Positions 36,081 to 45,215 of a stretch of 64,000 nt of DNA are shown here, in pieces. Every line of letters starts with the position of its first letter. Positions within the stretch are counted from its first letter, which is position 1. The translations under genes and the position numbers were made by a program. Under the pieces are notes generated by a model. It was given only the letters and a program-made list of their open reading frames with translations. It was not told the DNA's origin and did not search any database. Where the stretch lies: the NCBI RefSeq assembly GCF_000203935.1, contig NC_008577.1:2604001-2668000 (forward strand), read 5' to 3'. This stretch comes from Shewanella sp. ANA-3 (GTDB taxonomy: Bacteria > Pseudomonadota > Gammaproteobacteria > Enterobacterales > Shewanellaceae).

Positions 36081-38006
36081 CTATTGAACCACCGCTAATT
36101 TGCTAAAGAACACTTCGAGGCTAAAGGGCTTTTGCATAAAGATCACCTCAGGGAACTGTGCCAAATCAGGGATCTCGTGGCGATCATTCGCTGATAGCAT
36201 AAAGAACTGACATGCCCAAAAATGCTCAGCTTGGGCGATAACCATTTGCTTGATTAAGGCTAACCCGTCCGTATCCTTTAAGCGGTAATCGACAATCACG
36301 ATAAATGGTCGCTGGGTGCTAAATAATCTTAAAGCCTCTTCAGCCCGATCAGCACTGTGAATATGCGTAAAATGCGACTCGAGCACACTACGGCAAATCT
36401 CAAGATTAAATAAATTATCGTCGACCAAAAGTAATGACTGCTGTGCATAGTGATTTGTTGGCACTGGCACCCCGCAATGCAATTGACAGGGAAAGCGCAA
36501 CAGTACGGTAGTGCCTTGCCCTTCCTGGCTGCGTAAACGTAATTTCCCACCTATCTGCTCTAATAAGCGCTTACAGGTATATAACCCAAGCCCCATTCCT
36601 GATATGCCGTGACTTGATACCGATTGATAATTAAAGGGCTCATCCAAAGCCTGTTTTGCCCGCCAAGACATGCCTTCACCAAAATCGCGGATTAATATCC
36701 TTAACATGGGGGAAGTCGAAACTTGTAGAGATAACATGGGCAAATCCATATAACAATGCACTTGCTCGCCAGTACTGTATTTAAAGGCATTATTAATAAT
36801 GTTAGTAATGAGTTGGAACAGTTTAGTGCCATCCAGCACCAGCCAGTCCGGTAAGGTATCACTAATAGTCACACTAAGGGTTTTACCTGAAGTGCTATTA
36901 AAGGCTCGATAGTATTCTTGAATTCGCTCGACATATTCCCGTAGGTTCACAGGGTGTTGGTCAAGCTGTAGCTTTCCCACCTCAGCCTTACTGTAATTTA
37001 AGGTATTTTCGGCAACTGAATAGAGTAAATTCGCTGACCAGATCATTTTATCGACGATCGTACTTAATGCTTTATCTTCTTGCTCTGCATGATGCAACCT
37101 TAATTGCGCCTCCTGTCGCGAGAGGGTTTTCTTTAACAGCTTGCTATAACCGAGTAATGCGTTAATTGGTGTTCGGATCTCGTGGTTAATACTGGCGAGT
37201 AACGCTAACTTAGAGCGGTTTTCGCACTCAATACGTTGTACTACTTGTCGATGCCTCGCTTTCACAAACCACAGCACTGAAAATGCCAGCCCGAGCGACG
37301 CAATAGAAAGGATAATCACCAAGATTTCAATCACTTCGGCACGAGGAACTTGGTAGTAAACCTGTAGATTAAACTGAGTCTGATATTCGCTCAGTACCAC
37401 AAACTGCTCATCGGAATAAGTAAATAGCCGCCAAAAGCCTACTGCAGGAGGCTTGTCACAGGCTGAACTTCGCACTATCGAGTGCTCAAATTGATAGGTT
37501 ACGCAAATGTTTTGTTCCTGATCGATGCGGGTCAAAATCCTTTTTTGCGAGATGGCATAGATAAGATAAGGCATGTTAGGTTCATCAATCTTAAGGGAGA
37601 CGAGGAGATAATCCATTAATTGAGCCTGTAGCTCGCCTTGCTCAGTGCGATGCAGTTGTAGCCGTTGCAACTCGGAGAGTCGAGAAGGATCCGAGAGATA
37701 CGCAAGTTGAAGATCCGGTCTTAAAGTAAAAGCCAGCGCCGATTTTATCCTCAATAGATCTTTAGCAAAGATTTCAAACTCTTGGGGTGACACCGCCTCT
37801 GATGCATGAAAAAACGATCTGAGCGCATCCAGCATTATGCGATGCTGTAAAAACATATCCTGAGATGAGGCGAATACTGCTTGAGCTTTTTTTTGATAAA
37901 CCGCTTTAAACTCGTGGGTTGTATGGGCCAGAGTCAAACAAATCAATAGCAAGGTAACCAGTAATCCCGTTAACAAATGAATACTCGGAGTATATTTACT
38001 GCCCAT
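36081..38006 (-). CDS. Hybrid sensor histidine kinase
   Basis: 641 residues from ATG 38006, seven bases after GGAGG; it overlaps the preceding gene by 11 bp. Membrane helices near residues 10-28 and 223-247 frame a periplasmic sensor region of about 190 residues. Then follow HisKA with the phospho-His in INHEIRTP, a HATPase with N-box INNAFKYS, DFGEGM and GMGLGL, and a C-terminal receiver with the acceptor Asp in IVIVDYRLK. Last gene of a five-gene overlapping operon with an HPt-like protein and a REC-EAL protein, so it probably starts a phosphorelay that ends in c-di-GMP breakdown. The signal is unknown. Confidence 0.9.
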   Translation of the reverse strand: MGSKYTPSIHLLTGLLVTLLLICLTLAHTTHEFKAVYQKKAQAVFASSQDMFLQHRIMLDALRSFFHASEAVSPQEFEIFAKDLLRIKSALAFTLRPDLQLAYLSDPSRLSELQRLQLHRTEQGELQAQLMDYLLVSLKIDEPNMPYLIYAISQKRILTRIDQEQNICVTYQFEHSIVRSSACDKPPAVGFWRLFTYSDEQFVVLSEYQTQFNLQVYYQVPRAEVIEILVIILSIASLGLAFSVLWFVKARHRQVVQRIECENRSKLALLASINHEIRTPINALLGYSKLLKKTLSRQEAQLRLHHAEQEDKALSTIVDKMIWSANLLYSVAENTLNYSKAEVGKLQLDQHPVNLREYVERIQEYYRAFNSTSGKTLSVTISDTLPDWLVLDGTKLFQLITNIINNAFKYSTGEQVHCYMDLPMLSLQVSTSPMLRILIRDFGEGMSWRAKQALDEPFNYQSVSSHGISGMGLGLYTCKRLLEQIGGKLRLRSQEGQGTTVLLRFPCQLHCGVPVPTNHYAQQSLLLVDDNLFNLEICRSVLESHFTHIHSADRAEEALRLFSTQRPFIVIVDYRLKDTDGLALIKQMVIAQAEHFWACQFFMLSANDRHEIPDLAQFPEVIFMQKPFSLEVFFSKLAVVQ

Positions 38007-38304
38007 GGTTTTCCTCCCGAACAACCTTAAGCAATAGTCTGACTCGCGCCATCAAGGGTTCGATGGATGTTATGCTTGGGACGGATAAGATCTCGTGTAA
38101 GGCGAGACAACGGGTTATACCTAAAAAACTATGTTTAAGTTCAGCAATACTCTCACCTAAAGTGAGTTGCATCAGTTGATGATGTAAACAGTCAAGTTCA
38201 GTGAGTAAGGCTCGCCTAAGCACTTGCTGTTGAACGGGGGAGTATTGGCTCATAAAAAACCATACTGCCCGCCGTACTTGAGGCTCCAATACATCACTGT
38301 GCAT
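37996..38304 (-). CDS. Small HPt-like phosphotransfer protein, 102 aa
   Basis: All-helical soluble protein. His58 in the segment AELKHSFLGITRCLAL fits the phospho-acceptor helix of HPt domains (H-x-L-K-G pattern, here H-S-F-L-G). It overlaps both neighbours: its start lies inside the last codons of the REC-EAL gene and its end covers the hybrid kinase start. A free HPt protein between a hybrid kinase and a response regulator is what a phosphorelay needs. HPt identity is inferred from this motif and context; the match is weak. Confidence 0.55.
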   Translation of the reverse strand: MHSDVLEPQVRRAVWFFMSQYSPVQQQVLRRALLTELDCLHHQLMQLTLGESIAELKHSFLGITRCLALHEILSVPSITSIEPLMARVRLLLKVVREENHGQ

Positions 38305-39496
38305 GCATTAATTCGCCCTGATATTGGCCTATCCAGTCAATAAGATATCGACCTTCAATGGGAGGGCTATACAAATAGCCTTGTGCCACATCACATCCTA
38401 GGGCAGTCAAAATAGCCTCAATGGCCGCTGTTTCTACCCCCTCTGCGACCACTTTGACATGCATCTTCTGCGCAAGGGCAATGGTTGACTCAACAATCAG
38501 ATAATGTTGATGATTGATATCCATATCAGAGACAAAACTTTTATCGATTTTGATTTCTTTAAACGGAATAGCATCGAGGCGATCGTAGGTGGAATAGCTT
38601 TTGCCAAAATCATCGAGGGAAATATCAATATTGTTAATAATCAGCCGTGCAATTGAATTGAGCACTCTATCCTGATTGATGATCTCTTGGGATTCGGTCA
38701 ACTCTAACATCAACCGAATACCATCATGATTCCGGCTTGATTCAATAATGTATTCAATCAACTCATCGCAGGTAAGATCGTCGGCAGTAATATTAATCGA
38801 TAGTGAATACTTGGCTAAGAGAGGCTGACGTAACCAACATTGCAACGCTTGAGAAATCACCATACGAGTGAAAACGCTATTTAGGCCCTGCTGATTGATT
38901 AAGGGTAAAAACGCATCGGGGTAAATATACCCATGATGACGATCGCACAGTCGCGATAACACCTCAAACCCCACGATTTCCTGAGTGATTAAGTTAATCT
39001 TAGGCTGATAACAGAGGATCAACTGCTCATCTTTAAGTAGTTGCTGCACATTGATATTTGCATGCCGCTGACGTCGATTAGCCTGATTGTCTGGCTCAAT
39101 ATCTTCGGCTTCTGTTGCCAGTAATGGGGTTAAGATATCGCTCGCATTAACAGGTTTGGCAAACACGCCAACCAAGTTGAGTCTCAAGGTATGAATAATG
39201 CAATCAACCAATTCCAGTGTGCGTTTATCGGAGGAACTGATCACCGCAATAGGCACAGTCAGCCAACGAGGCGTTGTCGCCAGCATATTAATGACAGCGA
39301 TACCATCCCCCTGCTCCATTTTTAAATCGATAATCACTAAGTCGAGTGATACATCCAGCGCCATCAGCAACTCTATCCCTTGGTTGCCATTACTCGCCTC
39401 ATAAATATGGATATCGTCCTCAGCTAAATACCGATGAATATCTGCTTTGAGCGTCTCACGGATAAATTTTTGATCATCGATGATAAGTATATTCAT
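38294..39496 (-). CDS. Response regulator with EAL phosphodiesterase domain
   Basis: 400 residues. Receiver domain at about 1-125 with the acceptor Asp in LVIIDLKM (about 56); EAL domain from about 145. The motif is EVL (GFEVLSRL), and the other catalytic signatures are present: NIT near 225, ELTE, DDFG, IKIDKSFV, and AEGVET followed by QGY. The enzyme should hydrolyse c-di-GMP when phosphorylated or inhibited accordingly. It overlaps the upstream XRE-type gene by ATGA and the downstream HPt-like gene. Confidence 0.92.
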   Translation of the reverse strand: MNILIIDDQKFIRETLKADIHRYLAEDDIHIYEASNGNQGIELLMALDVSLDLVIIDLKMEQGDGIAVINMLATTPRWLTVPIAVISSSDKRTLELVDCIIHTLRLNLVGVFAKPVNASDILTPLLATEAEDIEPDNQANRRQRHANINVQQLLKDEQLILCYQPKINLITQEIVGFEVLSRLCDRHHGYIYPDAFLPLINQQGLNSVFTRMVISQALQCWLRQPLLAKYSLSINITADDLTCDELIEYIIESSRNHDGIRLMLELTESQEIINQDRVLNSIARLIINNIDISLDDFGKSYSTYDRLDAIPFKEIKIDKSFVSDMDINHQHYLIVESTIALAQKMHVKVVAEGVETAAIEAILTALGCDVAQGYLYSPPIEGRYLIDWIGQYQGELMHAQ

Positions 39497-40473
39497 ATGC
39501 TGGTCCCTAACTGCATAAAGAAAATGGGATCGATTGTCTGTGACTTAGCCGAAGGAATGACAGACAATTTCAGCAAATTTCGATTCGCCATCACTTCGGT
39601 TCGACTTGCAAAAAAGGAGTAATTTTTTAAGGGTTTATGATAGTTATCTAAGGTTCGGATCTTAAAAAGCGGTAATTTAAACTGGGTGAGTTTACGCTTT
39701 AAGGCTTCATCACAAATGCTAAAACTTAAGTACTTGATCGAGCGACTTAAGGCCATCTTATGGAGGTAAACAGACATCATGTGGTTCTCAATATGTGGCG
39801 TCACCCCAAAGGATGAAAACACCATCAAGGTATCGGGAATCGACTGGGAGTGATGGCCTATGACTTCGAATAAATCCACCTCGTCATTCATAAATTCGAG
39901 CGCAACCTTAGCCTGAGTGCGGCAAAACAGACTATGCCCCACGATCTGCTCACCAAAACTAAAGGCGACCACCAGCGATAATCCGCAAATGAAGGGCTGA
40001 GTTAATTGACGATTCGTCAAGGAAAGCCGTGGATTACTCTCATAAACCAAGCTCAACTGCAGCAAGGTCATAAAGTTGTCATCCTGACTATCAATAAACT
40101 CGACGCGATAGGGTTTATTTCGATAGTAAGGATGTTCACTACGCTCGATACTGGACTCAAATAAATTGATCAGTGATAAGCCTTCATGGATAAACGTTTT
40201 ATCTTCACGATAAATATCAAATAGTTCAGAGCCAAAAATTTCGACAATTTCCGCCTGCTTGGCCAATGAGGGAATATTCACCCCGCGTTCCCAGCGGCTG
40301 ATAGTGATGGCATCTAAGGTATCGAACAAACAACTCTTTTGCCGTAGCTGGCAACATAGCTCTTCCTGAGACAACTGGTTTTCAGTGCGAGTGTGTTTTA
40401 AGAAATTGGAGAATGTCTGTGCACTAGTTTTGCTTGGATAGGAGATAGGCGTACAAATCATAACGTGTTCCAT
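39493..40473 (-). CDS. XRE-type helix-turn-helix regulator with long C-terminal domain
   Basis: 326 residues. An XRE helix-turn-helix lies at about residues 22-80 (LSQEELCCQLRQ, AITISRWERGVNIPSL). The C-terminal 230 residues are a mixed alpha-beta domain that might be of acetyltransferase type, but I cannot identify it. The gene overlaps the small gene before it by 50 bp and the REC-EAL gene after it by 4 bp. It may control its own operon in response to a ligand bound by the C-terminal domain. Confidence 0.8.
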   Translation of the reverse strand: MEHVMICTPISYPSKTSAQTFSNFLKHTRTENQLSQEELCCQLRQKSCLFDTLDAITISRWERGVNIPSLAKQAEIVEIFGSELFDIYREDKTFIHEGLSLINLFESSIERSEHPYYRNKPYRVEFIDSQDDNFMTLLQLSLVYESNPRLSLTNRQLTQPFICGLSLVVAFSFGEQIVGHSLFCRTQAKVALEFMNDEVDLFEVIGHHSQSIPDTLMVFSSFGVTPHIENHMMSVYLHKMALSRSIKYLSFSICDEALKRKLTQFKLPLFKIRTLDNYHKPLKNYSFFASRTEVMANRNLLKLSVIPSAKSQTIDPIFFMQLGTSI

Positions 40474-40618
40474 CAGTCTTTTTTATTTTCTCAAGCAGCT
40501 CCATATATGTCTCATGGTTCACATCATCTATTGGCTCTGGATGTCTTAGGGTATAAATAATCCAAATGCGTTGCTGTTCTTCCACAAAATAGAGCCCCGT
40601 GATTTTCTCTTCTTGCAT
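40424..40618 (-). CDS. Small protein, 64 aa, first gene of the phosphorelay operon
   Basis: Started at ATG 40618 because GGAGGG lies eight bases upstream; the open frame continues to 40789 but the extension has no ribosome-binding site and odd composition. The product starts MQEEKITGLYFVEEQQ and is an alpha-beta acidic protein ending in YDLYAYLLSKQN. It overlaps the XRE gene start by 50 bp, so the pair is coupled. Not recognised. Confidence 0.5.
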   Translation of the reverse strand: MQEEKITGLYFVEEQQRIWIIYTLRHPEPIDDVNHETYMELLEKIKKTDGTRYDLYAYLLSKQN

Positions 40619-40790
40619 CACTTGTCCCTCCATTTGCTCCGAGTCGTAACCATGCGTTTGCCACAGGAATTGCAGTATAAATGCCAGCTTTAACCTAAAA
40701 CCATGGCACAGTAACATTGGACAACGAAAAAAAGTGTCTAGTGATACGTACGGTAATTTCGAGCAAATAACAACCAATAAAGCATGCAAA

Positions 40791-40815
40791 AAAAGCCGAG
40801 CTATTCTCGGCTTTT
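40791..40815 (-). terminator. Intrinsic terminator of the Bcr/CflA exporter gene
   Basis: AAAAGCCGAG and CTCGGCTTTT are perfect 10-bp arms around CTATT; on the minus strand seven T residues follow. It lies 24 bp after the exporter stop and so ends that transcript; on the plus strand there are fewer T residues. Confidence 0.85.
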
Positions 40816-40838
40816 AATGGACGATAATGGAGCTGAGG

Positions 40839-42047
40839 CTATTTGTTATCTGCTCTAATGGAGAGAATAAATAGCAGTGATAGTGACGCCGAGATCAAAA
40901 TATAACTACAGATCACCAGCGTAGTACCCGAGGGCAACAGCCAAATCAACAGACTGACTAAGGCACTTAAGAACAGACTCTCAATGGCATAATACAGAGC
41001 GGTTGCCAGCCCCGCAGAATGGGAAAACGCCGCTAAGGCACCATTAGCGGTTACGGCGCAGGTTAAGGCGATATGCACTCCGATGAAATACATAGGCAGC
41101 ATAAAGCCAAGTAAACTCAGCCCATTTAGCCATTCCAGCCCATACAATAAGCCGCTACTTAGCATCATGCCAATCAAGCCTCTTAGCACAGTTCCCTGTG
41201 TGCCCCAACGTTTGACAAGATGCTTAACAAAGCGGGTGGTGATTATCATGACTATCGCAACCGAGCCAAACCACAGGCTAAAGGTCACCTTATCGAGTCC
41301 TAATTTGTCCATCAGTATGCTCGGTGATGCCGAAAAATAGACAAAGAAGGCCCCCATGGCCGTGGCGTAGGCCAAGGTATAGCCTAAAAACGCCTTAGCG
41401 CGAATGATGTTAAAACATCTCGACCACTCAAAGGGATGGGTCTGCGCTGGGCGGGTTTCAGGCCATTTCAGTAAGGCATGCAAGCCTACTAGGGCAGCAA
41501 ATATCGCTAAGGTGTAGAAGATCCCTCGCCAATGCCAAAGCCCATCGATAAGCGAGCCAATAAAAGGTGCTACCACAGGCACGGCCGCGAGCACTGAGCC
41601 CATAATGGCATAGATAACGACGCCTTCTTCCCTATCGGCAAACACATCTCGCACTGTCGCAAATGCCGCCACTAGCACGGCCGAGGCGCTCAGTGCCTGG
41701 ACAATCCGAAGGAGCAGAAACACACTGAAGCTGTCGGTCAATGCCATCGCCAAACTGGAACCTGCGTAAACTAAGGCTCCGGCAATCACCACTCGCCTGC
41801 GCCCTATTGCGTCGGATAGCGGTCCAAATAGCAACTGGCCTAAGCCTAAAATCGCCATATAGAGGGTTAAAGTCAGCTGCATTTGACCTTGGCTAACACT
41901 AAAACTCTGGCGAATATCATTGATGGCAGGCAGATACAGATCCATGCCAAGAGAAGCGAGTAAATCGAAGGGAATAAGTAATAGGAGTGAGTACGCAAAG
42001 GTATAATCCCATTTGCGGTCTTGCGGGTTTTGATTAAATTTTGTCAT
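40839..42047 (-). CDS. Bcr/CflA-type multidrug exporter of the major facilitator superfamily
   Basis: 402 residues from ATG 42047 (the TTG at 42059 is an alternative). About 12 membrane helices, with the Bcr/CflA signature region GMDLYLPAINDIRQSF in helix 1 and the MFS loop motif GPLSDAIGRRRV between helices 2 and 3. Members use the proton gradient to expel antibiotics such as bicyclomycin or sulfonamides, or natural dipeptides; the substrate here is unknown. Single-gene transcript ended by a strong hairpin. Confidence 0.92.
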   Translation of the reverse strand: MTKFNQNPQDRKWDYTFAYSLLLLIPFDLLASLGMDLYLPAINDIRQSFSVSQGQMQLTLTLYMAILGLGQLLFGPLSDAIGRRRVVIAGALVYAGSSLAMALTDSFSVFLLLRIVQALSASAVLVAAFATVRDVFADREEGVVIYAIMGSVLAAVPVVAPFIGSLIDGLWHWRGIFYTLAIFAALVGLHALLKWPETRPAQTHPFEWSRCFNIIRAKAFLGYTLAYATAMGAFFVYFSASPSILMDKLGLDKVTFSLWFGSVAIVMIITTRFVKHLVKRWGTQGTVLRGLIGMMLSSGLLYGLEWLNGLSLLGFMLPMYFIGVHIALTCAVTANGALAAFSHSAGLATALYYAIESLFLSALVSLLIWLLPSGTTLVICSYILISASLSLLFILSIRADNK

Positions 42048-42441
42048 GTTAAAATCCAATTATTGCTATGAATGTTTACAGCGATAATTGGATAAAAGGC
42101 ACCGCCCTCTTCATCTTTAACCTCCGTTTTTAACCTATCGAATAACTTATTACTGTTCTGGCTGCGGGCTTATTACAACGCCGGTTACCGCACGAGTCAC
42201 CATGCCTCTTGCAGTACAAGATGGCGGATCATGGCACAAATCCCCCCTTGATTGCTATGACTAATTCCCCAATCAGCACCCAATCGCCACTGAGTTTATA
42301 AATGACTGAATATGCTTTAATTTGCATAAATAAAAATATAACTCCGGGGATTCTTCTAACCATTATGCAAAATCGCGAATATCCATTCAAAAACAGTTGA
42401 AATTGTTACTGTTTTGAGCCGTAAATACTTATCGCGCTTGC
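42048..42441. other. Intergenic region upstream of the exporter gene
   Basis: About 390 bp without a supported gene. It must contain the promoter of the exporter (minus strand) and the 3' end of the AraC-type gene. No clear operator or hairpin is visible. Confidence 0.35.
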
Positions 42442-43620
42442 TTAGGCGAGCCAAAAGCGGAAATAGGCGGGTAATTGGCCGGTCCAGCGCTTGAAGGAAC
42501 GTCTAAAATTACTGGCGTCACTGAAGGATAAGGAATGCGCAATGCTATTGGCATCCTGATCTGGTTCGGCGAGAAAATACAACGCTTTAATCAAACGGGA
42601 TTCATCGACTAATTGTCCGTAACTCAGCCCCATCTCCCCAACACGCCGTTTTAACGTGGCAGGACTCATCTCTAACAATTGCGCAATTTCCGGCAGGCTT
42701 AATGCATTGTGCATCAATTTAAGGCGGATCCCTGCTGCTAATCCATGGCGAAACCCATGCGCGAGCAGGGCTTGGCGGGCATTCTTGGCCATCGTCAGTT
42801 GCGGCCCTAACACAGTACTCGCAAGCGGCTCGTTAAAATGGCGATCCAACGTTCCCGCCTGAGGGTGATCCCACGTTCCCGCATGAGGGTGATCCCAAGG
42901 TTGCAACGCAGCGGGCTTATTCGGCGGCTTTGTATATTTGGAGCCAGCAAAATCGATCGCATCGGTCTCTGAGTGACTTGCAAACAACAGAGGTTGGCAC
43001 AACAGGGATTTTCCCATCGAAATTCGGCAAAGGGGCGCATCAAAGCTTAACTCAGTGCCGAAATACTTATAGTAATGGGCTAAGTTCGCTGGTGCGGGGT
43101 AAGGAAAACTGATACTGCCGCGCCAAGCTTGGCCAAGTAATTGTTTGCAGCATGCCGTGAGGGACGACAGGCTTAATTCGATGAAAAACTGTTTGTGCCG
43201 CTGCATACCTAAGTCGAGGCTTAATAGAAAGTGCCATTCCTGCTCTCCTTGCCAGCGCCAAGTTTGCAACCAAGGTTGTGTGAGCCAATGATATTTGTGC
43301 CAAAAATGCCCGAGCGACTGCAGATCCCGTGCGCAAAATATCCCCGCCGTGAGCGCGCCACTTTGGGATGGCAGCCACAGCTGACCCAATAAGAAACTTA
43401 AATCGCCACTTGGCCACAGGCATAAAGCATTGTCCAGCAGCCGAGATAACTGCTTTGGACTAATAAGGTGATCGGGTTTACGAATGTCTGCAGCAAAAAT
43501 CCCCGTGCCCCGTAACAACTTATCACTATCGAGCCCACGCTGTTTAAAAAGCCCAACGATGCTCGCCACCAGCAATTGGCTATCGATACATTTATCCTGC
43601 CAAGTGGCGAGCGCGCGCAT
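42442..43620 (-). CDS. AraC-family regulator of the OruR/ArgR type with an internal tandem repeat
   Basis: 392 residues. The N-terminal part (about 20-210) is the arabinose-binding-like domain of this group, and the C-terminal 100 residues have two helix-turn-helix units (LSLPEIAQLLEMSPATLKRR and ANSIAHSLSFSDASNFRRSF). Between them lies a short repeat (WDHPHAGT, WDHPQAGT) encoded by a 24-bp DNA repeat. The stop-start overlap of a single base with the upstream GGDEF gene makes them one operon. Its targets are unknown. Confidence 0.85.
   Translation of the reverse strand: MRALATWQDKCIDSQLLVASIVGLFKQRGLDSDKLLRGTGIFAADIRKPDHLISPKQLSRLLDNALCLWPSGDLSFLLGQLWLPSQSGALTAGIFCARDLQSLGHFWHKYHWLTQPWLQTWRWQGEQEWHFLLSLDLGMQRHKQFFIELSLSSLTACCKQLLGQAWRGSISFPYPAPANLAHYYKYFGTELSFDAPLCRISMGKSLLCQPLLFASHSETDAIDFAGSKYTKPPNKPAALQPWDHPHAGTWDHPQAGTLDRHFNEPLASTVLGPQLTMAKNARQALLAHGFRHGLAAGIRLKLMHNALSLPEIAQLLEMSPATLKRRVGEMGLSYGQLVDESRLIKALYFLAEPDQDANSIAHSLSFSDASNFRRSFKRWTGQLPAYFRFWLA
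42843..42890 (-). repeat. 24-bp in-frame tandem repeat in the AraC-type gene
   Basis: Two 24-bp units (42843-42866 and 42867-42890) differ at two positions, and a partial third copy GATCCCA follows. Each encodes eight residues, so copy changes leave the frame intact and only lengthen the linker. Confidence 0.85.
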
Positions 43621-44594
43621 CAGTTAAGCTCACTCAAGGTAGACTGATTGAACGTGTTACTCGCTTGAGCCGGTGTGGCTGCAGGACTACGACTCTCTTT
43701 TTGCTGTGACATTTTTTGATTCAATAATTGCAGCAGCGTAGCGGCCTCTTCCTTGGCAGGCGTTTTATGCGTTTGCAACGGCAACACTTTAGGTGATGGC
43801 AGCGCCCAGACCACGGAGGCGCTACAACCGAACGCGCTAACACCTTGTTGTATCTGCTCCGCCATCACACTCACTAGGGCAGGAATCGCACCGCGCAACA
43901 GAATGATAAAGCGATCACCAGCGTAGCGGCAGACTAAATCCTGATTCCTAAGGGTTGAGCTTAACCACAATGCCAACTGCGACAAGAGCCTATCACCCTC
44001 TTCCACTCCTTGATTTTGGTTATATTGATGAAAATTATCGATATCAAGCATAATCAGACCAGATGATTGATTTTGCGATAATTGTTTTATTAAGTGATGT
44101 TCAAAGGCTTTAGCATCATTGAGCAAGGTTAAGCCATCGGTTAACTGGTGTTCGCGGTGAAATTGCTCCCGGGTTTGCAACTGGCGATTGACGACGGTTT
44201 GCTCATCACGCCATAGCCATAGACCACAGGTCAGCACCAGCAATCCAACTGGCGTCGGCATCTTTTCAAACCAGTTATACACTGGGATAGTTTTGACGAT
44301 AAAAATCTCATCCAGCAAATCTAAATAGCAGCCCAAGCAGTAACTTGAGAGGCCAGCGATCAATAGATTTGTCACCCGGCCAGAGGGGCGAACAGACACT
44401 ATCACCATCAACCAACACATACCGAGGATAAATAAGGCGCCCTCGGTGACGACATCAAACCAATCCACCGCCGCCACAGTCTTGGCCGTGGTGCTTTGCC
44501 AAAGAAACAGCGGCACGATAAAGATAATAAGCAGACTTAAGCCATAGACGCTGGCGAGCCGTAATGATTTTGCAGGAGTTCCCAAAGTACACAC
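43620..44594 (-). CDS. Membrane GGDEF-domain protein with degenerate active site
   Basis: 324 residues. About five membrane helices in residues 12-125 precede a coiled linker and a GGDEF domain (about 150-290). The active-site loop reads CRYAGDRFIILL, i.e. AGDRF instead of GG(D/E)EF, so one metal-binding acidic position is an Arg and the domain probably does not make c-di-GMP. The inhibitory RxxD site RNQD five residues upstream is intact. It is more likely a c-di-GMP sensor. It shares an operon with the AraC-type regulator. The tail is Ser/Gln/Ala-rich. Confidence 0.85.
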   Translation of the reverse strand: MCTLGTPAKSLRLASVYGLSLLIIFIVPLFLWQSTTAKTVAAVDWFDVVTEGALFILGMCWLMVIVSVRPSGRVTNLLIAGLSSYCLGCYLDLLDEIFIVKTIPVYNWFEKMPTPVGLLVLTCGLWLWRDEQTVVNRQLQTREQFHREHQLTDGLTLLNDAKAFEHHLIKQLSQNQSSGLIMLDIDNFHQYNQNQGVEEGDRLLSQLALWLSSTLRNQDLVCRYAGDRFIILLRGAIPALVSVMAEQIQQGVSAFGCSASVVWALPSPKVLPLQTHKTPAKEEAATLLQLLNQKMSQQKESRSPAATPAQASNTFNQSTLSELN

Positions 44595-45215
44595 CTTGTT
44601 CTGTGAAGCCCAAATGGGGCAAATACAACGTTAATGCTTTATGGGATGGCAAGTTAGCGGGCTTTTATGACAACGCCGTGACGCCATTTAGTCGCGCTCA
44701 ACTGATAAACATAAACAAATCAAACTTAATGTATTGAATTTAATAAAATAAAAATCTTAACCACATACTATTCGTGCCGACCACAGCGGCAAATTAGCTC
44801 AGGCACTTTTCAGTGGTACGGATAAAAAAACCATATTGAGCTGATTGATGCTGAACTCTATGTCTGCGCGGGCTTTACTAAACCTTTGCTGCATCTCTTT
44901 GCTTTTCGACCGACAGCGATATAACGCTTTATAAATAAAGCCATTATTGCCAATCATACTCTTCATATCTGCATCATTGCTGAGCGATTTTGATTAATCC
45001 ATGCCTATTTTTTGCGGTGATGTTTCAGCGTCATTTTGGCTCACTCACGGTCGAAAACCGCCATTTTCGTCCGTTAACAACCGCCAAACACGGCAGCTCA
45101 ATTATCCCGTCACAAATCTGACATTTTGCTCCCCTAACTTGGCCGCCATCACAAATAGGCCTTCACCCAAGGCTTGCAATAACACTCAACAGAAACAACT
45201 TAAACGGAACTCAAG
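44595..45215. other. Intergenic region between the GGDEF gene and the phytase locus
   Basis: About 620 bp without a supported gene. It carries the divergent promoters of the GGDEF-AraC pair (minus strand) and the TonB receptor (plus strand); the only site I can define is the Pho box at 45107-45124. A possible frame from 45001 runs antisense to no known family and overlaps the receptor start, so it is not annotated. Confidence 0.4.
45107..45140 (+). promoter_or_regulatory. Pho box and -10 element for the TonB receptor-phytase operon
   Basis: CCGTCACAAATCTGACAT at 45107-45124 matches the two-CTGTCAT PhoB site (consensus CTGTCATAAANCTGTCAT) at 15 of 18 positions. The sequence TAACTT at 45135-45140 lies ten bases further, the spacing at which PhoB-activated promoters place the -10. 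The start codon follows 76 bp later. Confidence 0.65.

Noticed and set aside
40619..40789. N-terminal extension of the 64-residue protein
   Set aside because: Composition is odd (many Cys and hydrophobic residues), no ribosome-binding site lies at 40789, and GGAGGG marks the start at 40618.
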